Position numbers and translations under genes: made by a program
In this document: piece by piece, positions 22,856-34,130 of the stretch
Layout: the number at the start of each line of letters is the position of its first letter
Numbering within the stretch: position 1 is the stretch's first letter
Origin: Voacanga thouarsii
Taxonomy: Eukaryota > Streptophyta > Magnoliopsida > Gentianales > Apocynaceae
Assembly (NCBI GenBank): GCA_026120185.1
Contig: JANUWF010002421.1
Coordinates: forward strand, 1,736,001-1,800,000
DNA length: 64,000 bases
Reading direction: 5' to 3'
The notes under the pieces: generated by a model
What the model was told of the DNA's origin: nothing
The model's input: only the letters and a program-made list of their open reading frames with translations
Database searches by the model: none

Positions 22856-24910
22856 CCAGATCCAGATGATATTAAATCTAAATTTCCTGTATCACCTAGC
22901 CATTCTGCTATGGCTGGACAACTCAATACTTTTCAAGCTAATTTTGAAAATCATTTTGTGATTGATAAAACAAAACTTAGAGAAGAATTTTATTCTCCTT
23001 TAAATCTTTTCAAAAGAATATGGTTATTTGAACATTATCAAGAACCTGCACGACAACAAATCTAATATTCTTTTTATGAATTTTTAAATTCAATCCAAAT
23101 TCCATCAAAAAACAAATTGACTTCTTTTTATAGTTTGAAGCTTATTTTGATGTTCATTAAATTGATTATCCTTTTGCTTCAACTATCAATGTTTCAAAAC
23201 TTTGGTAGACTACTTAAGGAATAGATAATTTTTCTAAATTTCCTCTTAGTCAGAAGTTTATTCCTTATGGGACTGAGCAAATTGATGCTTCTCCTTTTAA
23301 ACGAAAGGATAAAGAAGATTATATGCTTTGTCCAAAGGACATTCAAATTCTTTACGAACAAAACAATTATACAAAAAAATATTTACAAAATATTGGTGAA
23401 TATTTGATTTCAAAACTGAGTACTCCTTCCGTATAGGAAAAATATGTACCCAGTACTTCTTCAAGTTCCTCAACTTCTTCTACTCCACTCTTCAAACCTT
23501 ATGAGATTCCTTTCCAATATAGGAAAGAGCTCAGTAAAAAGACTTTAGAGAAACCTCTTCTCACTGAACTTCAAAAAAGGATAGTTGAAATAGAGAAATC
23601 TATTATCCCAGATTCTCCTTCAACTCCTCAACAACGTGTTGGTTCCCAACATTCTATTTCTGTTTTAAATCAAAATGGCTTAGATACTAAAAGCCATTTT
23701 GAACCCAATCCAGAGATTCCTCCTTCTTCTTTAGATGCTCTACCTCTCCGCCTAGGTAGACCTCTTCATTGGAAGAATCCTCAAAAACTCTATTATCCTA
23801 GAGCCACTCATCCAGATAGTGCTTTAGAAGAAAGTCCAAACATCCTGCAAAACTATTATAATGCCAATAACATCTATGAATGGAACATAGATGGCCAGTC
23901 AGAGTATAACATGATGTTTAAACTCCAATAAATGACTATGGTAGCCACTACCTATAGGACTACTCACAATTGTTCTAACTAATTAGCTACCCATATTATT
24001 GTAGCAGGGTTTACAGGTCAACTTAAAGGTTGGTGGGATGAACACCTTAAAGAGGAAGATAGACATAACATCTTTCATGCTGTCAAAACCAATCCTGAGG
24101 GTCAACCAATTATTCAGGATAGAAATCCTATCCTGGATGCTGTCTCAAACCTTATTTTTACTATTGCAAAAACCGTTATAAGTAACCCAGGAATTTTCAA
24201 AGAAAAATTTACTGAAATACTCAACAATCTCAACTGCAAAACCCTGTCTGACTTTAGATGGTATAAGGATACCTTCCTTACTAGAATTTATGCCAAAATA
24301 GATGGAAATAGCCAATATTGGAAAGAAAAATTCCTAGATGGCCTTCCCAAATCTCTTCGTGACTTAGTTCACAAAGAACTTCAAACCCAGTACAACAGAG
24401 ATATACCTTATGAACAAATTGCCTTTGGCCAACTGACTAGCCAAATCCAACAAGTTGCTCTCAAAATCTGTCGTTAAGATAAGATGCTAAGACAATTAGC
24501 CAAAAATCATACCCAGAGAAGTTGTGACCTAGGCACCTTCTGTGAACAATTTAGTTTACCTTACTGTCGTGCCTAGCCACATAGGCGTCATACAACCAAA
24601 CACTAAGTGTCTTTCAAACCTTTCTACCATAGGAAGCAGTACAGACATGCCAACCAGCTTGCACTTCCTGCTCCATACAAAACCAATACTGCGATGGTCA
24701 AGTCTCAGCTTTCCAAATAAAAAATAGTTGTCTGTTTCAAATGTAACAAGCGTAGTCATATTACTAGATATTGCAAATTCTCTAAAAAGATCCATTAACT
24801 CTCTTTGAATGACGATGTTCTTGACAAAATCCAGAATCTTCCTCTTTCTGAATCCTATTCTAATCAAGTTGATGATGAATTTGAAAAATAGTTCAATCAA
24901 ATTTAGGAAG
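22856..24910 (+). pseudogene. Viral capsid region with CCHC zinc knuckle
   Basis: The phase changes between 22855 and 24540. The first part is Ser/Pro/Lys-rich linker sequence. The central part (about 23990-24060) holds IIVAGFTGQLKGWWDEHL, a conserved capsid block of this virus group. This is followed by a segment with FRWYKDTFLTRI and KFLDGLPKSLRDLV. A basic Arg/His-rich stretch precedes a zinc knuckle at 24733-24774 (CFKCNKRSHITRYC, CX2CX4HX4C intact). Stops occur near 23100, 23215, 23436, 23931, 23981, 24476 and in the basic stretch. The capsid binds and packages the viral nucleic acid. Confidence 0.8.
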
Positions 24911-25299
24911 ATGATATCTCTTCTTCATCCTCTTCTGATCACTATAATCTAGAAGGACCAACCATTAATACTCTTACAAAAGAATAGGATCTTCTACTAG
25001 AACTCATAGGAAAACATCTTAATAATTCCAACAAACAAGAGTACATTGACAAATTCAAATAGACTCTTGACCAACCTTCAACTTCATCCTCCAATCCTTT
25101 CCAACATCATCCACGTATTACTAATACATATAATCTTATTGACATTTTCAACAGGTTTCCTGCTAAACCTTCCAAGACTGTTACTATTCAAGATCTTCAA
25201 TCTGAAATCTCTCTTCTTAAGAAAGAAATCAGAGAAATCAAAGCTTCTCAAGAATGAGATGGATTAGTTCTTCAAAATCTTTGTTCTCAAAAGGAATCT

Positions 25300-25735
25300 A
25301 AAAAATCATCAAAAGCTAGAACTGATGCGAATACTTTTTTAAATTATATTTCAAAAATTTCAATTCAAAGATGGCATATGCGTCTTACACTTGTTATTCA
25401 AAATTCTTTTATGCTTAAAGTCCCGGCTTTGTTTGATACTGGAGCTTATCTCAACTGTATTCAAGAAGATCTTATTCCTACAAAATTTTTTGAAAAAATA
25501 AAGGAAAGCCTTCGTTCAGCCAATGGCACAAAACTAGGAATTAGCTTCAAACTTTCAGATGTTGAGGTAAACATTCCTCTTTATCTATTTTTACTTCATT
25601 CTTGCTTGTCAAAGATATCACTAATCCTATTATCTTACGTACTCAATTTATTCAACGATCATACCCTTCATGGTCCTCAAAACAGGTATTTTGGTATAAC
25701 ATCTAAACCAAAAAATTCTTATCCCTTTTGATAGG
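25300..25735 (+). pseudogene. Viral aspartic protease
   Basis: The frame 25378-25731 contains the retropepsin active site ALFDTGAYLNCI at about 25425-25460, with DTG intact. It is followed by SANGTKLGISFKLSDVEVNI, as seen in caulimovirid proteases. The normal role is to cut the ORF1 polyprotein. The frame shifts shortly after 25600, so the link to RT is broken. Confidence 0.8.
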
Positions 25736-25799
25736 CCTCCTCTTAAAAAGGATCTTTATCTTATCGAGACAAAGCAGCCTCAAATCAATTTTCTTTAAG

Positions 25800-26690
25800 A
25801 AGATGTTACCTTCCAATGACTTCAATACCAACTTACAGAGCCTCACATCAAAGCCTGGATCAAATCCCTAGAAATCCATATCCTAACCCAACTCTATTCT
25901 GACATTCCTACAAGATTCTGGAACAGAAAACAACATATTATCCGACTCCCTTATGAGCTTGACTTTGATGAAAAATTAATTCCAACTAAGGCCCGTCCTA
26001 TTCAAATGAACCATAAGCTTACAGCCCATTGCTAAAATGAGATCAATGATTTCTTACAAAAGAAAATTATTTCTCCAAGTACTTCACCCTCGAGTTACGC
26101 GGCATTCTATGTCAATAAAAATGCTGAAATTAGGTGAGGTGTTCCCCGACTTGTCATAAATTACAAACCTCTCAATTTAGCCCTTTGATGGATTAGGTAT
26201 CCTATTTCTAACAAAAAAGATTTACTAAAAAAATTATATTCTGCTTTACTATTTTCAAAATTTGATTTGAAATCAGGATTCTGGCAAATTCAAATTAATC
26301 CGAGAGATCGATACAAAACGGCTTTTACAGTTCCATTCGGCTAGTATGAATGGAATGTCATGCCATTTGGATTAAAAAACCCTCCTTCAGAATTCTAGAG
26401 AATTATGAATGAAAATTGTAATCCTTTTTCTCAATTTGTTATTGTTTATATTGATGATATTCTAATCTTTTCCAAAATTTTAGAACAATATTTTAAACAT
26501 TTAAATACCTTCTTTTTTACTACTAAGCATAATGGCTTAGTACTTTCAAAACTAAAATTTAGTCTATTTCAAACAAGTGTTTTGATTTCTTGGACATAAT
26601 ATTCAGCAAGGAACAATAGTTCCAACCAAAAGTTTTATTCAATTTGCTAATAAATTTCCTGATCAAATTCTTGATAGGACTCAGCTTTAA
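25800..26690 (+). pseudogene. Viral reverse transcriptase
   Basis: In one phase from about 26000 to 26585 the RT blocks appear in order: an RPIQMNHKLTA start, then SPSSYAAFYVNKNAEIR, VPRLVINYKPLN, LFSKFDLKSGFWQIQI, a TAFTVPFG block, VMPFGLKNPPSEF and VIVYIDDILIFS. The catalytic YIDD is intact. Stops replace codons at about 26033, 26135, 26188, 26342 and 26396. A +1 shift near 26585 moves the following FLGHNIQQG thumb segment into another phase. The gypsy-like RT class and the adjacent movement protein fit Caulimoviridae. Confidence 0.88.
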
Positions 26691-26859
26691 AGATTTTTAG
26701 GTTGTTTAAATTATGTTTCTAAGTTTATTTCAGGATTGAGCAACCTTATCAAATCTCTTCATCACAGACTTAAACAACCTTCTCCTCCATGGACCGATAT
26801 TCATACTTCCATGGTCAAATAAGTCAAGTCTATAGTTAAACAACTTCGTTGTTTATCTC

Positions 26860-27269
26860 TTCTTAATACATTTGCCCCAAAAATTGTTGAGACTGATGCC
26901 TCTGACATTGGTTATGGTGGCATCCTTAGACAAGACAAAAATGGCAAAGAGAATATTGTGAGTTTTGCATTAAAACATTAGAATAGTTCTCAGTAGAACT
27001 ATCCTACTATTAAAAAAGAAATTTTGGCAATTGTTTTATGTATTTCCAAATTTCAAGCTGATTTATTAAATTGGAAATTTTTACTTCGCATTGATTGCAA
27101 AGCTGCAAAATATGTTTTACAAAAAAGTGTAAAAAATCTTGCCTCTAAACAGATAATTGCTAGGTGGCAAGGTATTTTATTTATCTTTGATTTTGATATA
27201 GAATATATCAAAGGATCTTCAAACTCTATTCCTAATTTTTTAACTCGCGAATTTCTGCAGGGAAGATAG
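26860..27269 (+). pseudogene. Viral RNase H, end of ORF1
   Basis: In one phase, IVETDASDIGYGGIL at about 26884 carries the first catalytic Asp. It is followed by the block KKEILAIVLCISKFQADLLN and FLLRIDCKAAKYVL, the expected Glu and Asp segments. The frame ends at the TAG 27267-27269, just after SIPNFLTREFLQGR. Two stops near 26980-26997 interrupt it. Its phase differs from that of RT. Confidence 0.87.
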
Positions 27270-27271
27270 CC

Positions 27272-28786
27272 ATGCCTCCCAAAAAAATAAAACTGAAGCT
27301 CAATGAGCTTTCCGCCCTTCCAGCACCCCCTATAGTACAATAGGCCTCAAAAAAATGATTCTGGTGAATCTTTATCCTCATCTGGTAAACTAAAATTTAC
27401 CTCACCAAAAGATTATACCATGAGCACATATTAACTAGCTATGACCCAGCATACCAAAATATAGGAGCCTTTCTCCATAACAAAGAAGCTACAAGCAAGT
27501 TGGGCTAATATTGTAGAATTAGAAGATGTATAGCATGCCCAAACCCAATCCTTCAGTCCATCCAATTTTGAAAATTGGTACAGATTAATAGGATACTCTC
27601 CCAGTCAGGAAATTCCTTCTGACTCACAAAATGAGGTGGTTAATCACACCACACCTTTTTCAAGAACTGTGGTGGCCACTAACCCCTCAACCACTGGAAC
27701 CCGGAGTTCCAAAACCATAAACACAGGCACGATGCAATCGGTATCCAAACAGGCTCTTTCTTCTAAGCCTAAACCTATTTCTTCCAGATTCTCTTCGACC
27801 CAAGAACCTGCATGTATCAAAACTCCTGGAGTGTATAAACTGCTCCAAATAGAACATGAATTTTGGGATCTAAACCCACAATAGGCAGCCCAACACCTCT
27901 TTGGTCCGTATGTCAACTTTTTCTAGAAGTCTCCAAAATTCACCTAAAAATACTATAAGTTCATACTTGGAGATATAGTGTATCCTTTCACCCTCACAAA
28001 GGCAAAAAGATTAAGACATACGTTATCGACACCTCAATACAAATACACTCAGTCCATATGCATTTTGTATGGAAAGCCCCGTAAAACACTTTCAAAAAAT
28101 TCTCCCAGCTATTTGACCCAATAGTCTATAATTATTGGGATTGTCAACACGCCTAGCTGAATGGCTTTACCTTCCAAAACCAATTTCAAAATCACTCTTA
28201 GTTTTTTTATTTCAACAAGAAGAAACCGGCCCAGTTAATCTTTCCTAATTGGTTTGTCAACTAGTGGTGGCCCTGTTATGGCCCGACTGAAAACATCCTT
28301 CTTGACTCGGTCAAAAAAGGATTTGAATATTTCAAAAGAAGGTTTTATAACCAATAACCAGCAGTTCCCTTACTGCTCCAATTCTTCAGCATATTGAAGC
28401 TTGCCTAGATTTATTCCCAAAAGTTTGCATATGCAAAAGATCCTGATCAGCAAGGTCTCCCATATCTTGCCCTCCAAGGTCACTGCAAATGGTGGAAGGA
28501 CTGAAATGCACGGAATACATATATTTCCTCCATCGACAAGTGATTTAAGACCAATCCAAAATATACGTCTCCCTCCGACAGTCAACAAACATGATTTTTA
28601 TAGCAGAAATCCATAGCTGCTACAACCCTAACAGCATCTACCTCAAAAGAAGACTTCTTTGCTGCAATAGAAAAATTACTGCACTAAATGAAAATAGAAT
28701 CACCTGCTACCCAGGGACAGTCCTCGGAAACATCCTCGGGAGAACCCGTTGATGATAAAGAAGATGAACATTACTATTTTGAATAG
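27272..28786 (+). pseudogene. Viral ORF2, function unknown
   Basis: ATG 27272 lies three bases after the ORF1 stop, a tight junction suggesting coupled or reinitiated translation. The start is basic (MPPKKIKLKLNELSALP). The terminal stop at 28784-28786 is in the same phase as this ATG and follows an acidic tail (DDKEDEHYYFE), giving a nominal 504 codons. Stops and phase changes occur inside; the longest open stretch is 27636-27884 in another phase. A second ORF of unknown function at this place is known in florendoviruses. No domain is recognised. Confidence 0.6.
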
Positions 28787-28789
28787 TAA

Positions 28790-28990
28790 TTACACCATGA
28801 CATCTTGGATGACATCAATAAAATCTGACATCACTCATGACATCAGCAGAATACGGCAGTAGTACTATAGAACTTTTCACATGTTACTATTTTCAACTGT
28901 ACAATGTAGCGACTTTTCATGTGTGTACTGTTTTACACTATACACTATAGTGGGCTATTGTAGCAACACGGTTATTTTGTCTATAAATAA
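28790..28990 (+). promoter_or_regulatory. Putative pregenomic-RNA promoter of the endogenous virus
   Basis: Directly after ORF2 come several TGACATCA-type elements (about 28798, 28811, 28828, 28838), resembling the activation-sequence elements upstream of caulimovirid transcripts. A TATA box TATAAATAA follows at 28982-28990. The interval also has repeated CTTTTCA(C/T)(A/G)TG and CACTATA phrases. The location after the last ORF matches the promoter of related circular viral genomes. Activity is inferred only. Confidence 0.6.
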
Positions 28991-29282
28991 CCATCCCATT
29001 CCTATTCAACCCCAAGCTTAGTTACACAAGTTCTAAAGTTGAATCCCCAATTCTTTTCCGGTTAGAATTCCTGTCTAACTCCTAATTCATATGTATTTTA
29101 GTTTCAATTTGTAATATTATTTTCCTGTAACACATATTGTATCCTTTCTATATCTCTATTTATGGTCAACTGAGCTGCCTTTGTTTATTGTATTGCTTAT
29201 TTACTGCTTTATGCTTTGTGTGCATTCCGTATATGACCTTACTCCTTATGTTAATTCCCCACATCTTCTTTCTTTTTCCGGG

Positions 29283-29320
<38 letters not shown>

Positions 29321-29530
29321 CAAAACTACATAGTTTTAAGTTTAGTCTTTCTTATTGCGTAAACATTCTTTTTTTTTTTTTTAGTTTGAAAAAATTAGTA
29401 TAAATTTTGAAATCCTTCTTAAAACAAATTTAATTTCAAGGATCCCACAAAATGAAATTGGTATATATTTTTTTTAAACCTTGTAATTTTTTATTACAAA
29501 GTTTATTACTCTTATAAATCTTTGGATTAT
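28991..29530. other. Viral leader remnant, TA microsatellite and AT-rich DNA
   Basis: After the TATA box about 260 bases resemble an untranslated leader. A TA tract (29286-29316) may mark the virus-host junction. Then follow AT-rich sequence and poly-T runs (29370-29384). No coding frame. Confidence 0.4.
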
Positions 29531-31090
29531 TATATAAAGATTATGCTAGATTAAGTCAAAAAATATATTCGATTACCTTCAAATTTGGTCACAATACATT
29601 CTTTTAATAATTTTAACAAATGTAACAATTAGATCGTTTATTTGACATGCTTATTTTTATAAATGTGTTAGGTTTTGAGCTGTTATATAGAGATTATACT
29701 AGATTATGTAGCAAAATATATCTTATTACCTTGAAATTTGGTCACAATATTTTTTTTTAGCAAATTTAACGAATCAAACGGTTGGATCGTTAATTTGACA
29801 TGCTTATCTTCATAAATACGTTAGGTTTTGGGCTGTTATATAGAGATTTTACTAGATTATGTAACAAAATATATTTGATTACCTTCAAATTTAATAACAA
29901 TACTTTTTTTTATAGCAATTTTAACCAATCAATAGGATGATCATTAATTTGACATGCTTATCTTTATAAATACATTAGGTTTTGGGCTATTATATAGAGA
30001 TTATACTAGCTTATATAGCAAAATTTATTCGATTACCTTCAAATTTGGTCACAATACCTTTTTTTTTTTTTAAAAAAATAACAAATCTAACAGTTAGATC
30101 ATTAATTTGACATGCATACCCTCATAAATGTGTTAGGTTTTGGGCTGTTATATAAAGATTATACTAGATTATGTAGCAAAATATATCTGATTACCTTCAA
30201 ACTTGGTTACAATACTGGTTTTAGAAATTTTAACAAATCTATGGTTGGATCATCAATTTGACATGCTTATATGCGTTCAGTTTTGGGTTGTTGTATAGAT
30301 ATTATACTAGTTTATGTAGTAAAATATATCCGATTACCTTGAAATCCGATCAAAATACGTTTTTTAGTAATTTTCACAAATCTGATAGTTAGATCATTAA
30401 TTTAACATGCTTATATTCATAAATGCATTAGGTTTTGATCTCTTATATAGAGATTTTACTAGATTATGTTGCAAAATATATTCGATTACATTCAAATTTG
30501 GTCACAATATGTTTTTTTAGAAATTTTAACAAATCTAATGGTTGGATCATTAATTTGGCATACTTATCTTCATAAATGTGTTAGGTTTTGGGCTGTTATA
30601 TAGAGATTATACTAGATTATATACCAAAATATATTTGATTACCTTCAAAATTGGTCGCAATACTGATTTTGTCAATTTTAACAAATCTAACAATTGGATC
30701 GTCAATTTGACATGCATATCTTCATAAATGAGATAGGTTTTAAGCTGGTGTATAGAGATTATAACAGCTTATGTAGCAAAATATATTCGATTATCTTCAA
30801 ATTTTGTCAAAATTCTTTTTTTAGAAATTTTAACAAATCTAACGGTTGGATCGTTAATTTGACACGCTTATCTTCATAAATGCGTTAGGTTTTGGGCTAT
30901 TATATAGAGATTATATAGCAAAATATATCCGATCACGTTCACGTTAAGTTTTGAGTGCTTACATAGAGACTATACTAGATTATAAGGAATATATATATAT
31001 CTTATTACCTTCAAATTTAATCATGATATTTTTTTAAAAAAAAATTCAATAAATCTAACGGTTAGATCATTAATATGTTTACCTTCAAGA
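29530..31090 (+). repeat. Tandem array of ~150-bp repeats, about ten units
   Basis: Units of about 150-155 bases share phrases in fixed order: TTAGGTTTTGGGCTGTTATA, TAGAGATTATACTAGATTATG, GATTACCTTCAAATTTGGTC, ACAATAC plus a T run, and AACGGTTGGATCGTTAATTTG. The TTAGGTTTT landmark recurs near 29669, 29822, 29970, 30128, 30278, 30429, 30580, 30732 and 30886. The last units are truncated and carry TA insertions. The same family builds the arrays at 53620-55735 and 57102-57575. Confidence 0.9.
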
Positions 31091-31780
31091 AATCTATTTT
31101 CCTTCTAGTTAAACTTCTACCAACTACCTACATCAGGTTGGTATTTTGTTGTAATATCTGCAAAACAAAACATTCCTCCTTTTTACCAATAGATTACCAT
31201 CAGACATAGTCACCAACTATGTGTATTTAATTGATAATTGGTTGGTAAATATTTTCCCACCTGTTTACCTACATATTACCAACAAATAACCAACACAAAT
31301 ATCAACAACTAAATAAATACAGTTAGTAATTCTATTGGTAGCTTATTGAACATTGATTTACTATGTTTCCAATAGATATTTCTGTTAGTAATTCTGTTGG
31401 CAACAAATTGACCATCACATTACCAACTATATTACCAACTGACATATCTACCAACTACAAACTTCAGTTTGTATTCTGTTGGTAAATTTGTGGGAACAAC
31501 ATTCCCTCCATGTTACCAATAGATTACCATCAAATATAGTTACCAACTATACTCATTTGGTTGGAAATCAGTTGGTAAATATTTTCCCTCCTGTTTACCA
31601 ATAGATTACCTACAAAAACTTCACAAACACAATACACAGAGTTGGTAAGTTGTTGCTAAATTCCTGAAATGCAACATATTCCATATTTGTTGGGAGACTA
31701 TTAGTAATTTGTTGGTAATTACCAACCGAACCTGGTATATTGGGAATGGTCTGTTGGTAATCAGCCTTTTTCTAGCAGTG
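31091..31780 (-). mobile_element. Right terminus of a CACTA element with subterminal repeats
   Basis: The plus strand ends TTTTTCTAGCAGTG at 31780, so the element's own strand begins CACTGCTAGAAAAA, a typical CACTA/En-Spm terminal inverted repeat. The preceding 690 bases are packed with TTGGTAA / TTACCAA motifs in both orientations, the usual subterminal transposase-binding architecture. A matching left end was not found between 15966 and 29530, so the element is probably truncated or its left end is diverged. The ~150-bp array is probably internal to it. Confidence 0.7.
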
Positions 31781-33950
31781 AACACTATCATCTCAACTAC
31801 CCCATTCAAGGTGAAGTGTGAACCATCTCTACCAAGGTTGGGATTTTGGACTCCTCAAAGCTAAACTGGAATCCACTCTTTCTCAAGTAACCCTCGGTCA
31901 CCTCTTTGTTATTACCTATATTCCTATGTGATGTGGGGTGATTAAATCAATAATATGGACATTTGTGGCATGAACAAAATTAGGGTTTAGATTGGTGGCA
32001 TATTTTGGCAAATAATATTGACACTCGATTTCTGTATATAATTTGTATAGTTACTTCTTTTGTTGTGATCAAATTGGAAGTGTTAAGTGTGTGATTTACT
32101 CTAGAGTATTCGTGTACATCGAATTGAGATTTGCTACAATTCTTATCTTTCCTTATAGGATCTTTGGCTTGATATGATCATGATATTGCTTTTACACAAA
32201 TTTTTGAAGAGCTTGATTCTATTTTAAATTTCGTAGTATAATCAAGTACAAGTTAATAATGTTATCTAAATATGCATTATTTATGATATTTAATTAGGGG
32301 ATCTTTTATTTATTTAACTATCTACCAATTTATTTATTAATTAAATCACCTATTTATCTATTTATTTAATTATTGTGCAAAAAAAAAATATTCAACATTT
32401 AAAACCGTTATATTCGCCCTAATACTGAAATTGTTATTACCTAGTAATTATTAATTATTAATTAATACATTACTTCTAAAGGATGGACTTAATAATTTAA
32501 TATTTGTATTTACCATTTAACCATTACTTAGTATTTAATTACTCATTTCTGTATTTAACTACTATTTATTATTAATTATGAATTATTATTTCTTTAAAAT
32601 CATTATTTATTATTTGTTTAACCATTTGGTTATTGGCGAATACGTATTATTTAGTCTACAAATTTTAGTACACATTAAAGAGTCTAGTGCATGTTGTTTT
32701 ATTTGACGTAGCATTTGGCACATGTTATTTTCTGGTTGGACTTTGAATGCATATACTTAGGAAATAATCCTAAGACTCGACATGTATGTGCTGTAGATAA
32801 GAGCTTGATGTGATATTCCTGAATAGATAGGCTTATAATTTTGATAGCTAAAGTTGTCACACAAGACCAGTTCAACTGCTGGTTATTCTTCAAAAAAACT
32901 TAATTCAAATAAGACCTTGCATAATCTCTTTCACTAACTGCTACACAAATTTGCAAGTCAATGTGTTTTTATGCGATGTTATCTCAAAATTGCAATCTTG
33001 ATGAGCAAACACGGATAATCCATTTCTTTTTGCACTAAACACTATTTTAATCAAACAAATGTTTTTAAAAGACACAACATACTTTTAGAATCATTTTCAA
33101 ATACAATTTACACACTTCTATGTTTAAAAAAACTCACAATTCTAATGAATTATTTGTACAGATCCCAAATTAGGTAATAGATATATTGAGTACTCAATCA
33201 GGGTAGGCTTATAATACTAGCTTCTGAGAGTTAGGACTAGTCTTTTGGTATGTGGCCACCTTTGGGAGATGAACTCTACCAAGAAGAGACACCAGTACTA
33301 GCACTTCTGGCTAGTCCATGCTAGCACCTAATCCTGGTGAGATTGATATTCGGAGATTGACAACTGGTAAGTTGTGTAGGAGAAAGAGAAGAATCTAACC
33401 AAGTAGGTCGATCACCCATTTCGTTGTGATACAAGGTTTCATAGTAGTTGGTTATGATGTAGGGTTTCATAACCTCTTCATTTTATGGTGAATGTGTTAT
33501 AAATTACATTATAAGTGGTTTTGACTAGCAGCTTTTCTAATTTTGAATTCTTGACTCCAATTAGTTAGTTTTACAAAATAATGTAAATTGAAACCACTCA
33601 ACATTTGTTCTCTGATTAATGACTTTCAAATATTTTACATCTAATGTCTTTGCAAAAAGCATCATGAAATACTACAAATTCTTCATGTGCACACATATGA
33701 CTTACTGAGAATTTTCTTTCTCACACGATTTCTATGTCATGTTTAAGGAGATACTAGATCTGAGGTGGGGAATTGTTAGAGACAAGAGTGGGTTATGTTT
33801 AGTTATTTTATTTGAGATGTTGATTTTTGCATTTGTACACTTCTGAGTTTTATTTCTGAGACTTTTCTAATAGATTTGAAGAGTTGTAATTTAAGTTTGA
33901 ATTTCATTCCCTATTTTGCACTTGCCTAGTTATAAAGACCCTTAATCCAA
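31781..33950. other. Unassigned region between CACTA end and SINE-like head
   Basis: No recognised domain. Positions 32280-32640 are strongly AT-rich with ATTAATTATT-type repeats. Minus-strand frames around 31930-31800 look somewhat coding-like (for example TEGYLRKSGFQFSFEES) but match nothing I know. Near 33756-33775 a purine tract GAGGTGGGGAATTG precedes TTAGAGACAAG and could be the polypurine tract and LTR start of another retroelement, but no partner is visible. Confidence 0.3.
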
Positions 33951-33954
33951 AGCC

Positions 33955-34130
33955 CCCAGGGGCATTAGCCGAGTGGTTAAAGCAAAAGAGCTTAAGGCTT
34001 TAAGAAGGCCATATCCCGGGTTCGAATCCTGTCGTGGGAGATGTCATGGGAGGGCTCTTTTATCTAGCTAGAAGGTGCACATCCCTACAATATCTCCGTT
34101 CCTGGTCGTGCGACTGACTGTGGCGGACTA
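33955..34130 (+). repeat. tRNA-derived SINE-like sequence
   Basis: The pol III A box TAGCCGAGTGG (about 33966) and B box GGGTTCGAATCC (about 34018) lie 50 bases apart, with a Leu-like anticodon region between. The predicted acceptor-stem halves do not pair, so it is not a functional tRNA gene. The unrelated tail of about 100 bases fits a SINE body. Right boundary and target duplication are not resolved. Confidence 0.5.

Larger units (their letters stand above)
21481..29250 (+). mobile_element. Endogenous pararetrovirus (Caulimoviridae, florendovirus/petuvirus-like), degenerate
   Basis: The plus strand carries, in caulimovirid order, a movement-protein domain, a capsid region with CCHC knuckle, aspartic protease, RT and RNase H, then a second ORF, then a promoter-like region with a TATA box. 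There are no LTRs and no integrase, which separates it from the gypsy elements around it. A second ORF starting 3 bases after the ORF1 stop favours a florendovirus over a petuvirus, as known from those groups; this is inference. Domains lie in different frames with many stops, so it is an inert genomic relic. Both outer edges are uncertain. Confidence 0.85.

Noticed and set aside
27644..27916. Minus-strand frames overlapping viral ORF2
   Set aside because: Shadow frames; the plus strand has the phase-matched start and stop of ORF2.
21481..29250. Interpretation as a gypsy LTR retrotransposon
   Set aside because: There are no LTRs and no integrase, and a movement-protein domain and a second ORF are present, as in caulimovirids.
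29530..31090. CRISPR-like array
   Set aside because: Units are ~150 bp diverged tandem repeats without unique spacers, in a plant genome.
31621..31960. Minus-strand frame at the CACTA end and the coding-like stretch just beyond it
   Set aside because: The ORF crosses the transposon boundary, and the peptide beyond it matches no family I know; too weak for a gene call.
33756..33950. Polypurine tract and LTR start of another retroelement
   Set aside because: GAGGTGGGGAATTG then TTAGAGAC is suggestive, but no partner LTR, end or coding region supports it.
33955..34040. Functional tRNA-Leu gene
   Set aside because: A and B boxes are present, but acceptor-stem halves do not pair and the 3' end runs on into unrelated sequence; a SINE-like head fits better.
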